Of a stretch of DNA of 41,032 nt, positions 26,352-36,077 are shown one piece after another (position 1 is the first letter of the stretch; each line of letters begins with the position of its first letter). A program made the position numbers and the translations under genes. Location of the stretch: contig CANGMZ010000016.1 of NCBI GenBank assembly GCA_947454715.1, forward strand, positions 1 through 41,032, given 5' to 3'. The stretch comes from Chitinophagaceae bacterium (GTDB lineage Bacteria; Bacteroidota; Bacteroidia; Chitinophagales; Chitinophagaceae). The notes below the pieces were generated by a model that was not told where the DNA came from, did no database searches, and saw only the letters and a list, made by a program, of their open reading frames with translations.

Positions 26352-27773
26352 ATGACTGAAGTGCTGCATAAGGTTGTAGATGAAAGCAGGCAGGGTGAGG
26401 CGTATGCTCCATTTGTAAATGATCCTAACCAGTTTCATAAGAAGTTTTATATTGAGAGTTATGGCTGCGCCATGAATTTCAGCGACAGCGAAATAATTGC
26501 ATCTATACTGCATGAAGAAGGCTATGGCCCTACCAGAGAGGTAGAGGAAGCTAGTCTGGTATTGCTCAATACTTGCTCAATCAGAGACAAGGCGGAGCAA
26601 ACAATTCGCACACGTTTACAGGCATTTAAAAAGGTGAAGGAAAGAAACCCCGGCATGCTCATTGGTGTGCTTGGCTGCATGGCGGAGCGACTGAAAGCAA
26701 AATTGCTGGAAGAGGAACGACTTGTTGATATAGTAGTGGGGCCAGATGCTTACCGCAGTTTACCTGGGCTCATTGCAGAAACCGAGGGCGGTCAAAAAAG
26801 TGTAAATGTATTACTGAGCAGAGAAGAAACTTATGGAGATATTGCTCCTGTTCGTTTAGATAGCAATGGGGTTACTTCTTTTGTTAGTATCATGCGTGGC
26901 TGCAACAATATGTGTACTTTTTGTGTAGTGCCATTTACTCGTGGGCGGGAGCGCAGCAGAGATGCGGAAAGCATCCTCAACGAATGTCGGGTTTTGTTTG
27001 AACAAGGATATAAAGAAATTACCCTCCTAGGGCAAAATGTTGATAGCTATTATTACACGAGTGCTGATGGTGTTGATGCTACGTTTGCACATTTATTAGA
27101 GCGGGTGGCATTAATATCTCCATTGTTGCGTGTTCGTTTCAGTACCTCGCATCCTAAAGATATTACAGACGATGTATTGTATACGATGGCTAAGTACCAT
27201 AATATTTGCAAGTACATTCACTTACCTGTGCAGAGCGGTAATACTCGTATATTACAACAAATGAATCGCACGTATACACGCGAGTGGTATTTGCATAAGG
27301 TGCAGCGAATCAGAACAATTATGCCTGATTGCGGTATCAGCACAGATGTTATTTCGGGCTTTTGTACAGAAACAGAAGAAGAACATCAGGATACATTATC
27401 ATTGATGCAGGTTTGCAATTTTGATATGGCATATATGTATTCATATAGCGAGCGTCCCGGAACATTGGCTGCACGCAGGTTTACAGATGATGTGCCGGAA
27501 CCGGTAAAAAGCAGAAGACTTGCTGAGATCATTAAAGTTCAGAAAGACAACCAGGCGATTAGTTACAAGCTAGACATAGGTAAAACGTTTGAAGTATTAA
27601 TAGAAGGCAACAGTAAGAAGAGTGAAAATGACTGGTGTGGACGCAGTACACAAAATAAAGTAATCGTATTTCCTAAGGTGGGTAATGATTTAAAAAAGGG
27701 AGATTATGTACATGTAAAGGTGTTACAAGCAACCTCTGCTACTTTGATAGGGGAGATAGTTGAGCTTAACTAA
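26352..27773 (+). CDS. miaB: tRNA-2-methylthio-N6-dimethylallyladenosine synthase MiaB
   Basis: Radical-SAM methylthiotransferase that adds the methylthio group to i6A37 of tRNAs reading UNN codons. The N-terminal MTTase domain shows the three cluster-binding cysteines Cys39 (ESYGCAMN), Cys75 ([12 protein letters not shown]) and Cys109 ([10 protein letters not shown]). The radical-SAM motif is Cys184-x3-Cys188-x2-Cys191 in [20 protein letters not shown], which also holds the MiaB-typical [15 protein letters not shown] domain closes the protein (about 405-473). At 473 residues the length is standard. The RGRERSR and CSIRDKAE wording separates it from RimO and MtaB. The gene is single, between the giant gene's terminator and a shared bidirectional terminator. 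Confidence 0.97.
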   Translation: MTEVLHKVVDESRQGEAYAPFVNDPNQFHKKFYIESYGCAMNFSDSEIIASILHEEGYGPTREVEEASLVLLNTCSIRDKAEQTIRTRLQAFKKVKERNPGMLIGVLGCMAERLKAKLLEEERLVDIVVGPDAYRSLPGLIAETEGGQKSVNVLLSREETYGDIAPVRLDSNGVTSFVSIMRGCNNMCTFCVVPFTRGRERSRDAESILNECRVLFEQGYKEITLLGQNVDSYYYTSADGVDATFAHLLERVALISPLLRVRFSTSHPKDITDDVLYTMAKYHNICKYIHLPVQSGNTRILQQMNRTYTREWYLHKVQRIRTIMPDCGISTDVISGFCTETEEEHQDTLSLMQVCNFDMAYMYSYSERPGTLAARRFTDDVPEPVKSRRLAEIIKVQKDNQAISYKLDIGKTFEVLIEGNSKKSENDWCGRSTQNKVIVFPKVGNDLKKGDYVHVKVLQATSATLIGEIVELN

Positions 27774-27786
27774 ATTTTATTACTCT

Positions 27787-27834
27787 ATTTATAACAAAGA
27801 AGCCATCTGATGAGATGGCTTCTTTGTTATAAAT
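27787..27834. terminator. Bidirectional terminator between miaB and the M36-type protease gene
   Basis: A perfect 22-bp stem (27787-27808 with 27813-27834) closed by the tetraloop GATG. The outer AAT/ATT pairs give T-rich tails for both directions. It lies 13 nt past the miaB stop and 20 nt past the convergent stop. Confidence 0.87.
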
Positions 27835-27854
27835 CAACTTGAATCTATTCTTTC

Positions 27855-30788
27855 TTAGTGAGTGATGACTACTTTTTGGTATTGAACACTTTTGTCTGTT
27901 TGTATCAGCAGATTGTATATTCCAGAAGATACTTCATCAGTAGTAAGTGAGTAACTGTTGTTGCCTTGTGTTATAGCTATGCTTATTATACTTTTCCCGG
28001 TAATGTCATAGAGCGTAATACGCCCATTGTTACTATTGTCCTCTAGTGTTATATTTATCTTGTTGTCTGCAGGATTGGGAGAAACCTTTGCTCTCTGAAT
28101 AGCTACATTGTTAACACCTACGTGTGAAATAATATCATGAATGAAAAAATCATCAACTCCGGCAGTTGTTATGCTCTGTCCATTGTTATTCCATGTACTT
28201 AATAAAGAGTCGGAAGCTGCAAATTTTAATTGAACATGGGTGGCTGAGGAAGGGAGATATGCACGCACAGGGAATATTCTGCGACGCCACTGTAAGTCAG
28301 CCTGATATGTTCTTTCCACAGTCTGCCAATTGTTGTTTGCAGTGTTGCGTATTTGTACAATCCAAGGATCATTCTTGTAGTTTTGAATTTGTTCATTAGA
28401 GTACCATCTGAAATATTCAATCACCGGATTCACAAATGTGGTTAAGTCTAAAATAGGAGTCAGTGCAGTTGTTGTTCCGGCAGTAACAACAGTTCCTCCA
28501 CTGCTACCTGCACCAGATCCTGCCATTAAAATTTTACCTGTTCCTGTTGTATGGTCAGCCATTGGGAAGGATGTTAGATAAGGATAATAGCTTGATGCTA
28601 CTGGTGTTCCAACTTGCCAAATGCCATCTGTTGCGTCATCTCCTGCATTGTTGCCAATGCTCCATCCTGTTACAGAACCTTCGAAGTCGTTGTGTGCAAC
28701 ATCTAAAATACCTACACCAAATTGATAGGGTATGGTTGTTTGCTCATTAATCATTGTTGGGTTGCACGTAATCGGGAAATATGCATTCGCCGTCCCTAGT
28801 GCATCGTGAAGCGTAAAAAAGTATTCCACTGTTGTTCCCTGCGGCTGTGCCGGAATTGTGCCGGTATAAGGCCCTGTTCCGGTTAGTGCAACAGAGGTCC
28901 AAGTACCTGCCCCATTTATCCTGTAATTAAGTGTGAGGTCGTGTATAAACGATGGGTTGTCAACAGTAAGTGATGCAGTTACCGGAATGCCTACGTTTGC
29001 TGCCTGATTAGCTAATTCGGTATGGTTAAGGACTGTTTCTCCCTCAAGGTATATACCATGTTTTGCAAATGCGCCAACTATTTGACTGTAATGAGGTGTG
29101 CCATTATTTAGATTTGCGTCATTATCATCTGCCATTAATGCATCTACAAGAATAGATTGATAAACTGCACCTTCTGTTCCATCAGGACCATCAGGAACAT
29201 CGTAGTAAACATCTGTAAATAATTTAGCCATTGAATCTACGTTACCTAAATTTACACCTACATCCCACCAACATCCTGCAATAATCTCTCCATTGTAATG
29301 CGGGTCTGCATACATTGATGTTTGCCAGTCAATAGGGTAAACTTGCGGTGTATTGTCGTACCTGCGAATGAAGCCTCCATATCCTGTAAATGAATTTTCA
29401 CCTAAAATTGGATTATGCGTAATGCTCATTGCCCAAACATCAGAATTAGCTTCATTAAGTGCTCCATTCATAATGGAACTGCCAGGTGTGTGGGTAAGGT
29501 AAAAATGATCACTTATGCCATGCCCATATTCATGATATATGATGTCGCCAATTTCTGCAAATGAATTACACTGTGCATCAGCAGCATAGAAGTTTATTGA
29601 AGTCCCATCGTAAAATGCATTACATGTTCCACTAGAAAGATCTACGTTGGTAGGTAATGAAAAGTCCATATCTGTAAACGTAGGAAAGAAGCCTTTCATG
29701 AAATTATGTACCCTATTTACGTGATAATAAGCATTCACGTGTCTATTGCTTGATGGAGCAGTTGTTGGATAGGTATATGTTGTGCCAGATGCACTTACAA
29801 TATTCGTAAATGTGGGTGTGTTGCCTGTTACAGAGTCAATAACTGTAGCCCATTTGCCTGCCAGAGGAATGCTGCTGGTTATTGGGAGTAACCATGTGGC
29901 ACTGTTACAATATCCAGTTGTATCTGTAAACACCGTAGAAAGACCATTATTTACCCAGAGATCTGGGAGTGCTTCTAATGTTGAGGGGTGGAGAGTGCCA
30001 TTTTTGTAAACAGTACCCTTTACAGTTAAATCAAATCCTGTTTCTTTCACATCATTTGTTCTGTAAAGTATTTCGCCTGATATAGCATCTACATATCCTG
30101 TAAGTATTAGAGGTACACTGCCTTCTACCTTAGCTTTTATTTTAAAGTGCCAAGCGGGGTGAAGTTCATATCCTCCTTCTTTTGGTATTGGAAACCAGGA
30201 CCAGTTTGCATCTATGTGAGCATTGGTTACGGTAATACCTGTTATGTCACTTATTGCTGCTTTCTTGGCATTTTCAGTGCTTAATTTAGGACTGAGGTTC
30301 GCAGATGGCTCACCATAATTCTTCATTTGTACTCTGACTAATTCCCCAGTTTTAGCAAATCGAAAGTTTAGTGATGCAAAAACTACATCATGTTGATTGA
30401 TAACTTGTTTGTAGTTAACATAAGAAGCCTTTGGTGCATCATATTCATTGGTTTTAACCCATTCGTCTGATTTAACACCTAAACCGCTCAGCTTTTGTTG
30501 AATTGCAGACAATGATTTATCTGTAGTAGATTTTCCCTCCAGTGTAATTCCCGGACCTGTAATGTCAGTGAAGCTACCATTAAGCTTATCTGTGGTTACA
30601 GACCATCCTTTAAATTCAGTAGATATTTTGTCGCGTGTTTTATTGCCGGCTGTTTTGTTTGCCGGTAAATTACGATAAGTGCTAAATGCAGATCTGTTGT
30701 ATGTTTTCTTTTCTTTGGCGGATAGAAAAACAGGGATTGATAGCGCCAACGTTAAGGCGGTTATTCGTAGTAATTTTTTTGTGAGCAT
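27855..30788 (-). CDS. Secreted M36 (fungalysin)-like zinc metalloprotease with T9SS sorting domain
   Basis: A 977-residue extracellular protease. In order: signal peptide (1 to about 24, ending FLSA); an FTP/PepSY-type propeptide (about 60-245) that would keep it inactive until cleavage; a catalytic domain with H419-E-Y-G-H423 in DIIYHEYGHGISDHF and the likely third ligand Glu446 in NGALNEANSD; a Ca-binding-looking DDNDANLNNG segment; an Ig-like domain (about 590-690, VPVTASLTVDNPSFIHDLTL); a jelly-roll region (about 695-890, starting FEGSVTGWSIGNNAGDD); and a type A sorting domain at the end (SPNPADNKINITL ... SSGIYNLLIQTDKSVQYQKVV). HEYGHG and the propeptide point to M36; relation to M4 is the alternative. 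It likely degrades extracellular protein. Divergent from the DUF1697 gene. Confidence 0.88.
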   Translation of the reverse strand: MLTKKLLRITALTLALSIPVFLSAKEKKTYNRSAFSTYRNLPANKTAGNKTRDKISTEFKGWSVTTDKLNGSFTDITGPGITLEGKSTTDKSLSAIQQKLSGLGVKSDEWVKTNEYDAPKASYVNYKQVINQHDVVFASLNFRFAKTGELVRVQMKNYGEPSANLSPKLSTENAKKAAISDITGITVTNAHIDANWSWFPIPKEGGYELHPAWHFKIKAKVEGSVPLILTGYVDAISGEILYRTNDVKETGFDLTVKGTVYKNGTLHPSTLEALPDLWVNNGLSTVFTDTTGYCNSATWLLPITSSIPLAGKWATVIDSVTGNTPTFTNIVSASGTTYTYPTTAPSSNRHVNAYYHVNRVHNFMKGFFPTFTDMDFSLPTNVDLSSGTCNAFYDGTSINFYAADAQCNSFAEIGDIIYHEYGHGISDHFYLTHTPGSSIMNGALNEANSDVWAMSITHNPILGENSFTGYGGFIRRYDNTPQVYPIDWQTSMYADPHYNGEIIAGCWWDVGVNLGNVDSMAKLFTDVYYDVPDGPDGTEGAVYQSILVDALMADDNDANLNNGTPHYSQIVGAFAKHGIYLEGETVLNHTELANQAANVGIPVTASLTVDNPSFIHDLTLNYRINGAGTWTSVALTGTGPYTGTIPAQPQGTTVEYFFTLHDALGTANAYFPITCNPTMINEQTTIPYQFGVGILDVAHNDFEGSVTGWSIGNNAGDDATDGIWQVGTPVASSYYPYLTSFPMADHTTGTGKILMAGSGAGSSGGTVVTAGTTTALTPILDLTTFVNPVIEYFRWYSNEQIQNYKNDPWIVQIRNTANNNWQTVERTYQADLQWRRRIFPVRAYLPSSATHVQLKFAASDSLLSTWNNNGQSITTAGVDDFFIHDIISHVGVNNVAIQRAKVSPNPADNKINITLEDNSNNGRITLYDITGKSIISIAITQGNNSYSLTTDEVSSGIYNLLIQTDKSVQYQKVVITH

Positions 30789-30944
30789 AAAGGTTGAAAT
30801 TTATATGATATGAATGTATGGCATTTAATAATAGCTATCATTAATCAGACGAGCTTTTTTATACATTTCTTTGGTTTGCGTCTGGTATTAGATTCCAATA
30901 AATTATAAAGAAGGTTATCTTCGCCGTTATCTGAATTGTATTTT

Positions 30945-31469
30945 ATGAAGCGTTATGTAGCATTTTTAAGGGGAATAAACGTTAGCGGCAAAAACATTAT
31001 TAAGATGGATGTGTTGAAGAGCATATTTGTTGGTGCCGGGTTTAAGAATGTGGTTACGTATATACAAAGCGGAAATGTTGTCTTTACAGCTGAAGTATTA
31101 AAGTCTGATGAGTTGAGGATAATTGTTGAGCAAATGCTTGAACAGGCATTGGGTTACAGGGTGGTTACTATAGTTAGGTCGCTTGAAGAGATAAAGCGAA
31201 CTGTAGCACAAAATCCTTTTAAAGAAATTGGTGGTGACCAAAAACTATATATCACTTATTTGTCAGGTAATCCTGCTAAAGGAAATATTCCATTGTTAGA
31301 GCAGGTTTTAGCTTTTGGTGAGGAAATACATGTGCAAGGCAAAGAGGTATATTTGGTTACATTGGCCTACGGAAATACGAAGTGTTCAAATGTTTTTATC
31401 GAAAAGCAGTTGCAGCTCGATGGAACTACAAGGAACATGGCCACTACAAAAAAAGTGATCACGCTTTGA
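30945..31469 (+). CDS. DUF1697-family protein
   Basis: A 174-residue protein with the DUF1697 signature MKRYVAFLRGINVSGKNIIKM at the N-terminus, the TYIQSGNVVF strand and the basic tail ATTKKVITL. The family is widespread, cytosolic and of unknown biochemistry. The frame is open upstream to a TTG (30936), but the ATG at 30945 begins exactly at the family's conserved start. A one-mismatch -7 box, TATCTTCG, is at 30916-30923. It is followed about 110 nt later by guaB with its own promoter, so probably separately transcribed. Confidence 0.85.
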   Translation: MKRYVAFLRGINVSGKNIIKMDVLKSIFVGAGFKNVVTYIQSGNVVFTAEVLKSDELRIIVEQMLEQALGYRVVTIVRSLEEIKRTVAQNPFKEIGGDQKLYITYLSGNPAKGNIPLLEQVLAFGEEIHVQGKEVYLVTLAYGNTKCSNVFIEKQLQLDGTTRNMATTKKVITL

Positions 31470-31570
31470 TTTTCTGAGTGTTTAATGTGATTTTTTTTTG
31501 TCATTTTATGTTCATTCTAGGTTTATGTGTTAAGATAATATCAATGTTTTTATTTTTTTAAAATTTGAAT

Positions 31571-31578
31571 TACCTTTG
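31571..31578 (+). promoter_or_regulatory. -7 promoter element of guaB, almost touching the start codon
   Basis: TACCTTTG is an exact TAnnTTTG. TTTT at 31548-31551 stands at the 19-nt spacing as a 3-of-4 -33 match. Only 3 nt separate the box from the ATG at 31582, so transcription should begin at or next to the A of ATG. Confidence 0.5.
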
Positions 31579-31581
31579 CGC

Positions 31582-33051
31582 ATGGCAATAAAATCTAAGT
31601 TTTATGGCGAAGGACTTACATTTGATGATGTACTCCTTATGCCCGCTTACTCCGAAGTTCTCCCCCGCGAAGTAAACATTTCAACCAATCTTACAAAAGA
31701 CATAAGGATTAACATACCAATGGTCTCAGCGGCTATGGATACTGTTACGGAATCACCGTTAGCTATTGGGCTGGCTCGTGAGGGTGGTTTGGGTATATTG
31801 CACAAGAACATGAGTATTGAGCGTCAGGCAGATCAGGTTCGCAAAGTGAAGCGTTCTGAGAATGGTTTGATCATTGACCCAATTACTTTGACCCCGGAGG
31901 CGACGGTGGGCGATGCCATCAAAATAATGAAGGAGAACCGCATTGGTGGTATTCCTATTGTAGATAAAAATTATCTGCTGGTAGGTATGCTCACTAATCG
32001 TGATCTTCGTTTTGAAAAAGACCTCAAAAAGAAGGTAAGCGAGGTGATGACCAAAGATCGTTTGGTAACTGCACCATTGGGTACTGATATGCTTAAAGCA
32101 GAAGGTATACTAGAGCAATACAAAATTGAAAAATTACCTATAGTTGATAAGAAAGGTAAATTGATTGGGCTAATCACATTCCGAGATACGCTGCAACTGA
32201 AGAGCCATCCAAATGCTGCAAAAGACACAATGGGTCGTTTGTTGGCAGGTGCGGCAATAGGTATTACCGCAGATATTCTTGATAGGGTAGATGCATTGAA
32301 AAATGCCGGTGTTGACTTGATCACATTGGATAGTGCACATGGTCACTCTAAGGGTGTTATTGATGCCGTTAAGAAGGTTAAAAAGGCATTTAAGAATATG
32401 CCTATCATTGCCGGAAACGTGGCTACAGCTGCCGGTGCTAAAGCACTTGCTGATGCCGGTGCAGATGGAGTGAAAGTGGGTGTAGGTCCCGGTTCTATCT
32501 GTACAACTCGTGTTGTTACAGGCGCAGGTGCGCCACAACTTACTGCTATTATTGAAGCATCTCAAGCTTTGAAAAAAACAGGTATTCCGGTTATTGCCGA
32601 TGGTGGTATCCGTTACACCGGTGATATGGTTAAAGCCATAGCCGCAGGTGCAGCATGTATCATGGCAGGTTCCATTTTTGCAGGTACAGAAGAAAGCCCT
32701 GGAGAAACGATAATTTATGAAGGTCGTAAGTTTAAATCTTACCGAGGCATGGGCTCTGTAGAGGCAATGCAGGAAGGGTCTAAAGACAGATATTTTCAGG
32801 ATATGGAAGCAGATGTAAAGAAACTTGTACCGGAAGGTATCGTTGGGCGTGTACCATACAAAGGATATTTGAATGAGGTAGTGCAGCAATTTGTTGGTGG
32901 TTTACGTGCAGGTATGGGTTATTGCGGAGCTAAGGATATTGCTACATTGCAAAATGAATCGCAGTTTGTAAGAATTACAGCAGCAAGTATGGCAGAAAGC
33001 CACCCTCATGATGTTGTGATTACAAAGGAGGCACCTAACTATAGTCGATAA
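31582..33051 (+). CDS. guaB: Inosine-5'-monophosphate dehydrogenase
   Basis: Oxidises IMP to XMP with NAD+, the committed step of guanine nucleotide synthesis. The N-terminus [21 protein letters not shown] matches Bacteroidota IMPDHs and fixes the start at the ATG; an in-frame TTG 6 nt upstream lies within the promoter box. A CBS-domain pair is inserted at about 95-208. The catalytic Cys307 is in [15 protein letters not shown], the IMP-phosphate loop is [19 protein letters not shown], and the flap has [10 protein letters not shown] and the conserved [12 protein letters not shown]. At 489 residues the length is normal. It stands alone between its own promoter and a 3' hairpin. Confidence 0.98.
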   Translation: MAIKSKFYGEGLTFDDVLLMPAYSEVLPREVNISTNLTKDIRINIPMVSAAMDTVTESPLAIGLAREGGLGILHKNMSIERQADQVRKVKRSENGLIIDPITLTPEATVGDAIKIMKENRIGGIPIVDKNYLLVGMLTNRDLRFEKDLKKKVSEVMTKDRLVTAPLGTDMLKAEGILEQYKIEKLPIVDKKGKLIGLITFRDTLQLKSHPNAAKDTMGRLLAGAAIGITADILDRVDALKNAGVDLITLDSAHGHSKGVIDAVKKVKKAFKNMPIIAGNVATAAGAKALADAGADGVKVGVGPGSICTTRVVTGAGAPQLTAIIEASQALKKTGIPVIADGGIRYTGDMVKAIAAGAACIMAGSIFAGTEESPGETIIYEGRKFKSYRGMGSVEAMQEGSKDRYFQDMEADVKKLVPEGIVGRVPYKGYLNEVVQQFVGGLRAGMGYCGAKDIATLQNESQFVRITAASMAESHPHDVVITKEAPNYSR

Positions 33052-33076
33052 TATTTTTGAATACAATACATCTATT

Positions 33077-33119
33077 GCCCGATTGTCATGGAATGTTTTT
33101 ATTTCCACTACAATCGGGC
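33077..33119 (+). terminator. 3' hairpin of guaB
   Basis: A 10-bp stem (33077-33086 with 33110-33119) with a second inner pairing TGGAA/TTCCA, then CTTTC. The T tract is weak, so efficiency is uncertain. Confidence 0.6.
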
Positions 33120-33161
33120 TTTCAGGTGGAAAGGGTGCTGTTTAGCCCAAAACAATAAATA

Positions 33162-33773
33162 ATGGAATACAAATTACAATTAGTAGAAGAAAGGGTAAAG
33201 CAACAGCAGGTGACTGCTTTACACCTTATATGCGCTATGGCATTTTTGGGCGCTGGTGCCATTATTTTTATCTATAATTATACGATTACATACTGGGGAC
33301 TTGCACTGCTAATACTGGCTTTAACTTTGTTGGTTGCAACAATCGGACGAAATAAATGGGTAACAAAACCGTCAAATAATACTTTATTGCGAATCGGTGA
33401 GTTGGTTGTTTCAGTTACATTGGCTGCATATTCTATTTACCAGCAATGGCGCTTCCCAATTGGTATGTTCAGTGTTTTGAGTGTTGTTCTCGCTTTTGCA
33501 CTATTTTGGGAGCGGAAAGCTAATGTTGCGCAATATGTGATAATTGACGAGGAAGGGGTAAAATTACCAACCGGAGTGCGAAAAAGATTGATAGAGTGGA
33601 CTGGGGTTGAAGAGGTGTTGATGAGGTATGGTACTCTATCTGTTGATTGTACAGATAATCACTTGTATCAGTGGAATATACAAACCAGTTCATACACTAA
33701 AGAGGAAGTTGAGGCGTTTTGCAAAAGTCAGGTGGAAGGGAATAGAAGCAAAAGAAGGAATGACGATTGGTAG
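33162..33773 (+). CDS. Predicted four-helix membrane protein, unknown function
   Basis: I do not recognise this 203-residue protein. Four hydrophobic segments can be drawn: about 20-39 (LICAMAFLGAGAIIFIYNY), 44-62, 80-95 and 98-116, arranged as two hairpins. A soluble C-terminal domain of about 85 residues follows (YVIIDEEGVKLPTGVRKRLIEWTGVEEVLMRYGTL...), whose strand pattern with 'I-D-E-E-G-V ... I-E-W-x-x-V-E-E-V' resembles bacterial PH-like domains found after membrane hairpins. The tail is charged (KSQVEGNRSKRRNDDW). It follows guaB by 110 nt behind a hairpin. The ATG has no evident Shine-Dalgarno. Confidence 0.75.
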   Translation: MEYKLQLVEERVKQQQVTALHLICAMAFLGAGAIIFIYNYTITYWGLALLILALTLLVATIGRNKWVTKPSNNTLLRIGELVVSVTLAAYSIYQQWRFPIGMFSVLSVVLAFALFWERKANVAQYVIIDEEGVKLPTGVRKRLIEWTGVEEVLMRYGTLSVDCTDNHLYQWNIQTSSYTKEEVEAFCKSQVEGNRSKRRNDDW

Positions 33774-33860
33774 TATGGGACAATAATTTTGAAATAGATC
33801 GGTTATTAATAGGTTTATAGTTTAGATCTTGCCCGGATGGACGGGTTTTAATTGTAGAAA

Positions 33861-34871
33861 TTGAATAATATTCGTTTTGCTATAGTAGGTTTTGGGAATA
33901 TTGGTCGTCGTCATGCCGAGCATATTATACATAATGCAAGTACATCGTTGGTTGCAGTGTGTGATGTAAATACCACTTTGAATAGTAAGATGCCATCAGG
34001 CGTCGCTTTTTATTCCTCGCTCAACGATATGTTGCAGGGTACACAGTTTGATGTGCTATGTGTTTGCACTCCAAATTACCTTCATGAGTCTCACACTATA
34101 GCCGGTTTGAATGCCGGTTTTCATGTAGTTGTTGAGAAGCCTATGGCAATGAGCGTTGCAGAATGTGACCGTATGATAGCAACTGCTAAAAAGGTAGGCA
34201 AAACTATTTTTGCAGTTAAGCAAAACAGATATAATCCTCCTGTGCAGGAAGTTAAAAAACTTGTGGCTGATAACAAGCTTGGAAGGGTTTATATGATGCA
34301 GGTAAACTGTTTCTGGAATCGCGGTGATGCTTATTACAGTGAGAGTGACTGGAGGGGAAAGATGGCTAAAGACGGAGGTTGTCTTTTTACTCAGTTCAGC
34401 CATTTTGTTGATATTCTGTATTACCTCAATGGGCCTATCGTTAAGTCACAAGGTGCTATACACAATTATGCACACCAACATAATACAGAGGTTGAAGATG
34501 CCGGTAGTTTTGTAATGCAGGCTCAAAATGATGCTATTGTCAATTTCAACTTTACTACTTGTGCTTTCCAAAAGAATATGGAAGGTTCTATAACCTTGTT
34601 TGCGGAAAGTGGCACGGTGAAAATAGGTGGACAATATTTAAACACTATTGAATACCAGCAGTTAAAAGGGGAGGCGTTACCGGAGATAAATATCAGTGCG
34701 AAAAACAATGACTATGGTCTATATCAAGGCTCTATGAGTAACCATGACAAGATGATTCAAAATGTAGTGGATGTGCTTAATGACGACCAACCCATAATGA
34801 CCACAGCAGAAGAGGGTAGAGAAGTGGTGCGTATTATTGAGCAGATGTATGAGAGTGCAGGGCGCAAATAA
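33861..34871 (+). CDS. Gfo/Idh/MocA-family NAD(P)-dependent oxidoreductase (TTG start)
   Basis: A 336-residue dehydrogenase of sugar-type substrates. The N-terminal Rossmann fold has GFGNIGRRH (10-18) and the family's EKP (92-94) in VVVEKPMAMSVAECDRMI. The C-terminal alpha/beta domain carries KQNRYNPPVQEVKKLV, NCFWNRGDAYY and the DGGCLFTQFSHFVDILYYL segment with its likely catalytic His. The KQNRYNPPV and WNRGDAYY wording is common in oxidoreductases of nucleotide-sugar or polysaccharide pathways, but I cannot assign a substrate. The start must be TTG: an in-frame TAG lies 3 nt upstream and the Rossmann motif begins at residue 10. It precedes the flavoenzyme by 66 nt, possibly as one unit. 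Confidence 0.9.
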   Translation: MNNIRFAIVGFGNIGRRHAEHIIHNASTSLVAVCDVNTTLNSKMPSGVAFYSSLNDMLQGTQFDVLCVCTPNYLHESHTIAGLNAGFHVVVEKPMAMSVAECDRMIATAKKVGKTIFAVKQNRYNPPVQEVKKLVADNKLGRVYMMQVNCFWNRGDAYYSESDWRGKMAKDGGCLFTQFSHFVDILYYLNGPIVKSQGAIHNYAHQHNTEVEDAGSFVMQAQNDAIVNFNFTTCAFQKNMEGSITLFAESGTVKIGGQYLNTIEYQQLKGEALPEINISAKNNDYGLYQGSMSNHDKMIQNVVDVLNDDQPIMTTAEEGREVVRIIEQMYESAGRK

Positions 34872-34937
34872 TGCGTTGTAATTATTGCCATAAGCACTGT
34901 TTGTATACTTTAATTACACAAAAAGATCATCGATACT

Positions 34938-36077
34938 ATGTTTAGCTACTGGGAGCAGGAAAGCTTTATACAATACGATCACATTGTTATTGGGGCCGGA
35001 ATCGTGGGTCTCAGTACAGCGATAGAATTGAAACAGCTTTTTCCTAAACAACGTGTTTTAGTATTGGAAAGAGGTTTGTTACCTACAGGTGCAAGTACGC
35101 GTAATGCTGGCTTCGCTTGCATGGGCAGTGTGACTGAATTGCTTGATGATCTGGAACATACAGACGAAGCTGGGGTAGTGAGGCTTTTCGAATGGCGCAA
35201 AAATGGACTTGAACTATTAAGGAACAGATTAGGTGATAATAATATCGGCTATAAGGAAAACGGTAGCTATGAATTGATAAGTGATGGGGAACTGGATGCA
35301 TTAAATAGGCTCGATTATCTAAACAAATTACTCTTGCCAATTACCGGAAAGGCATCGTTTAAGATGGCTGATGGGGAAATAGCAAACACCGGGTTCTCAA
35401 AAAAATATACAAAAGCACTTATTGAAAATACTTGTGAAGGTGAGTTACATAGCGGTATGATGATGCGTTCATTGACTGATATGGCAATTAGTAAGGGTGT
35501 AGAGATTAAGACCGGTGCTGATGTCCTAAAGTTTGAGGAGCAACAAGACAATGTGCATGTATATCTCAGAGATCCTTTTAGGAATGAAACCTCTGTTTTG
35601 CAATGTTGCACATTGAGTATTTGCACAAATGCGTTTACAAAAAAGTTATTGCCCTATGTTGATGTAGAGCCGGGGAGAGGGCAGGTACTGATTACACACC
35701 CAATTCCCGGACTTAAATTCAAGGGTATTTATCATTTTGATAAAGGATATTATTATTTCAGAGTGATAGCCGGCAGGGTGTTGCTAGGAGGAGGTAGAAA
35801 CCTCGATTTCAAAACAGAGAATACAACCGATTTCGCACTCAATGAAATGATTCAGGCAGATTTAGTGCAGAAGTTGCACACTATTATACTTCCTGATACA
35901 TCATTTTCTATAGATACTAGTTGGACAGGTATAATGGCATTTGGAGCACATAAGTTCCCAGTTGTTCAGTCGTTTTCTCCTCGGGTTTTTGGCGCATTTC
36001 GTATGGGGGGCATGGGCGTTGCCCTTGGTAGCGAGGCTGCGCGTAAACTGGTAGCAATTATAGCAGAGACGTATTAG
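34938..36077 (+). CDS. FAD-dependent oxidoreductase, DAO family
   Basis: A 379-residue flavoenzyme of the D-amino-acid/glycine oxidase (DAO) superfamily. The dinucleotide motif is DHIVIGAGIVGLSTAIEL (about 14-31), followed by the ER of VLVLERG and GASTRNAGFACMGS, the substrate/FAD segment seen in glycine oxidase and sarcosine oxidase-like enzymes. The C-terminal FAD closure is FGAFRMGGMGVALGSEAARKL. The middle part (RNETSVLQCCTLSICTNAFTKKLLP) is the second FAD-binding strand region. The true substrate is not deducible. Its stop codon overlaps the stop of the convergent maf gene by 4 nt, leaving no room for a terminator. Confidence 0.88.
   Translation: MFSYWEQESFIQYDHIVIGAGIVGLSTAIELKQLFPKQRVLVLERGLLPTGASTRNAGFACMGSVTELLDDLEHTDEAGVVRLFEWRKNGLELLRNRLGDNNIGYKENGSYELISDGELDALNRLDYLNKLLLPITGKASFKMADGEIANTGFSKKYTKALIENTCEGELHSGMMMRSLTDMAISKGVEIKTGADVLKFEEQQDNVHVYLRDPFRNETSVLQCCTLSICTNAFTKKLLPYVDVEPGRGQVLITHPIPGLKFKGIYHFDKGYYYFRVIAGRVLLGGGRNLDFKTENTTDFALNEMIQADLVQKLHTIILPDTSFSIDTSWTGIMAFGAHKFPVVQSFSPRVFGAFRMGGMGVALGSEAARKLVAIIAETY

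Noticed and set aside
31576-31581. TTG at 31576 as the guaB start
   Set aside because: It lies inside the -7 promoter box and adds residues absent from the family; the ATG at 31582 fits known IMPDH N-termini.
32170-32889. 239-codon open frame on the minus strand inside guaB
   Set aside because: It is fully antisense to a conserved gene, its product is an odd Cys/His/Asn/Thr-rich mix with no motif, and no start signal is present. It is a codon-bias shadow.
33832-33845. CCCG/CGGG hairpin before the Gfo/Idh/MocA gene as a terminator or riboswitch
   Set aside because: Only a 4-bp stem with a 6-nt loop; too weak to support a call.
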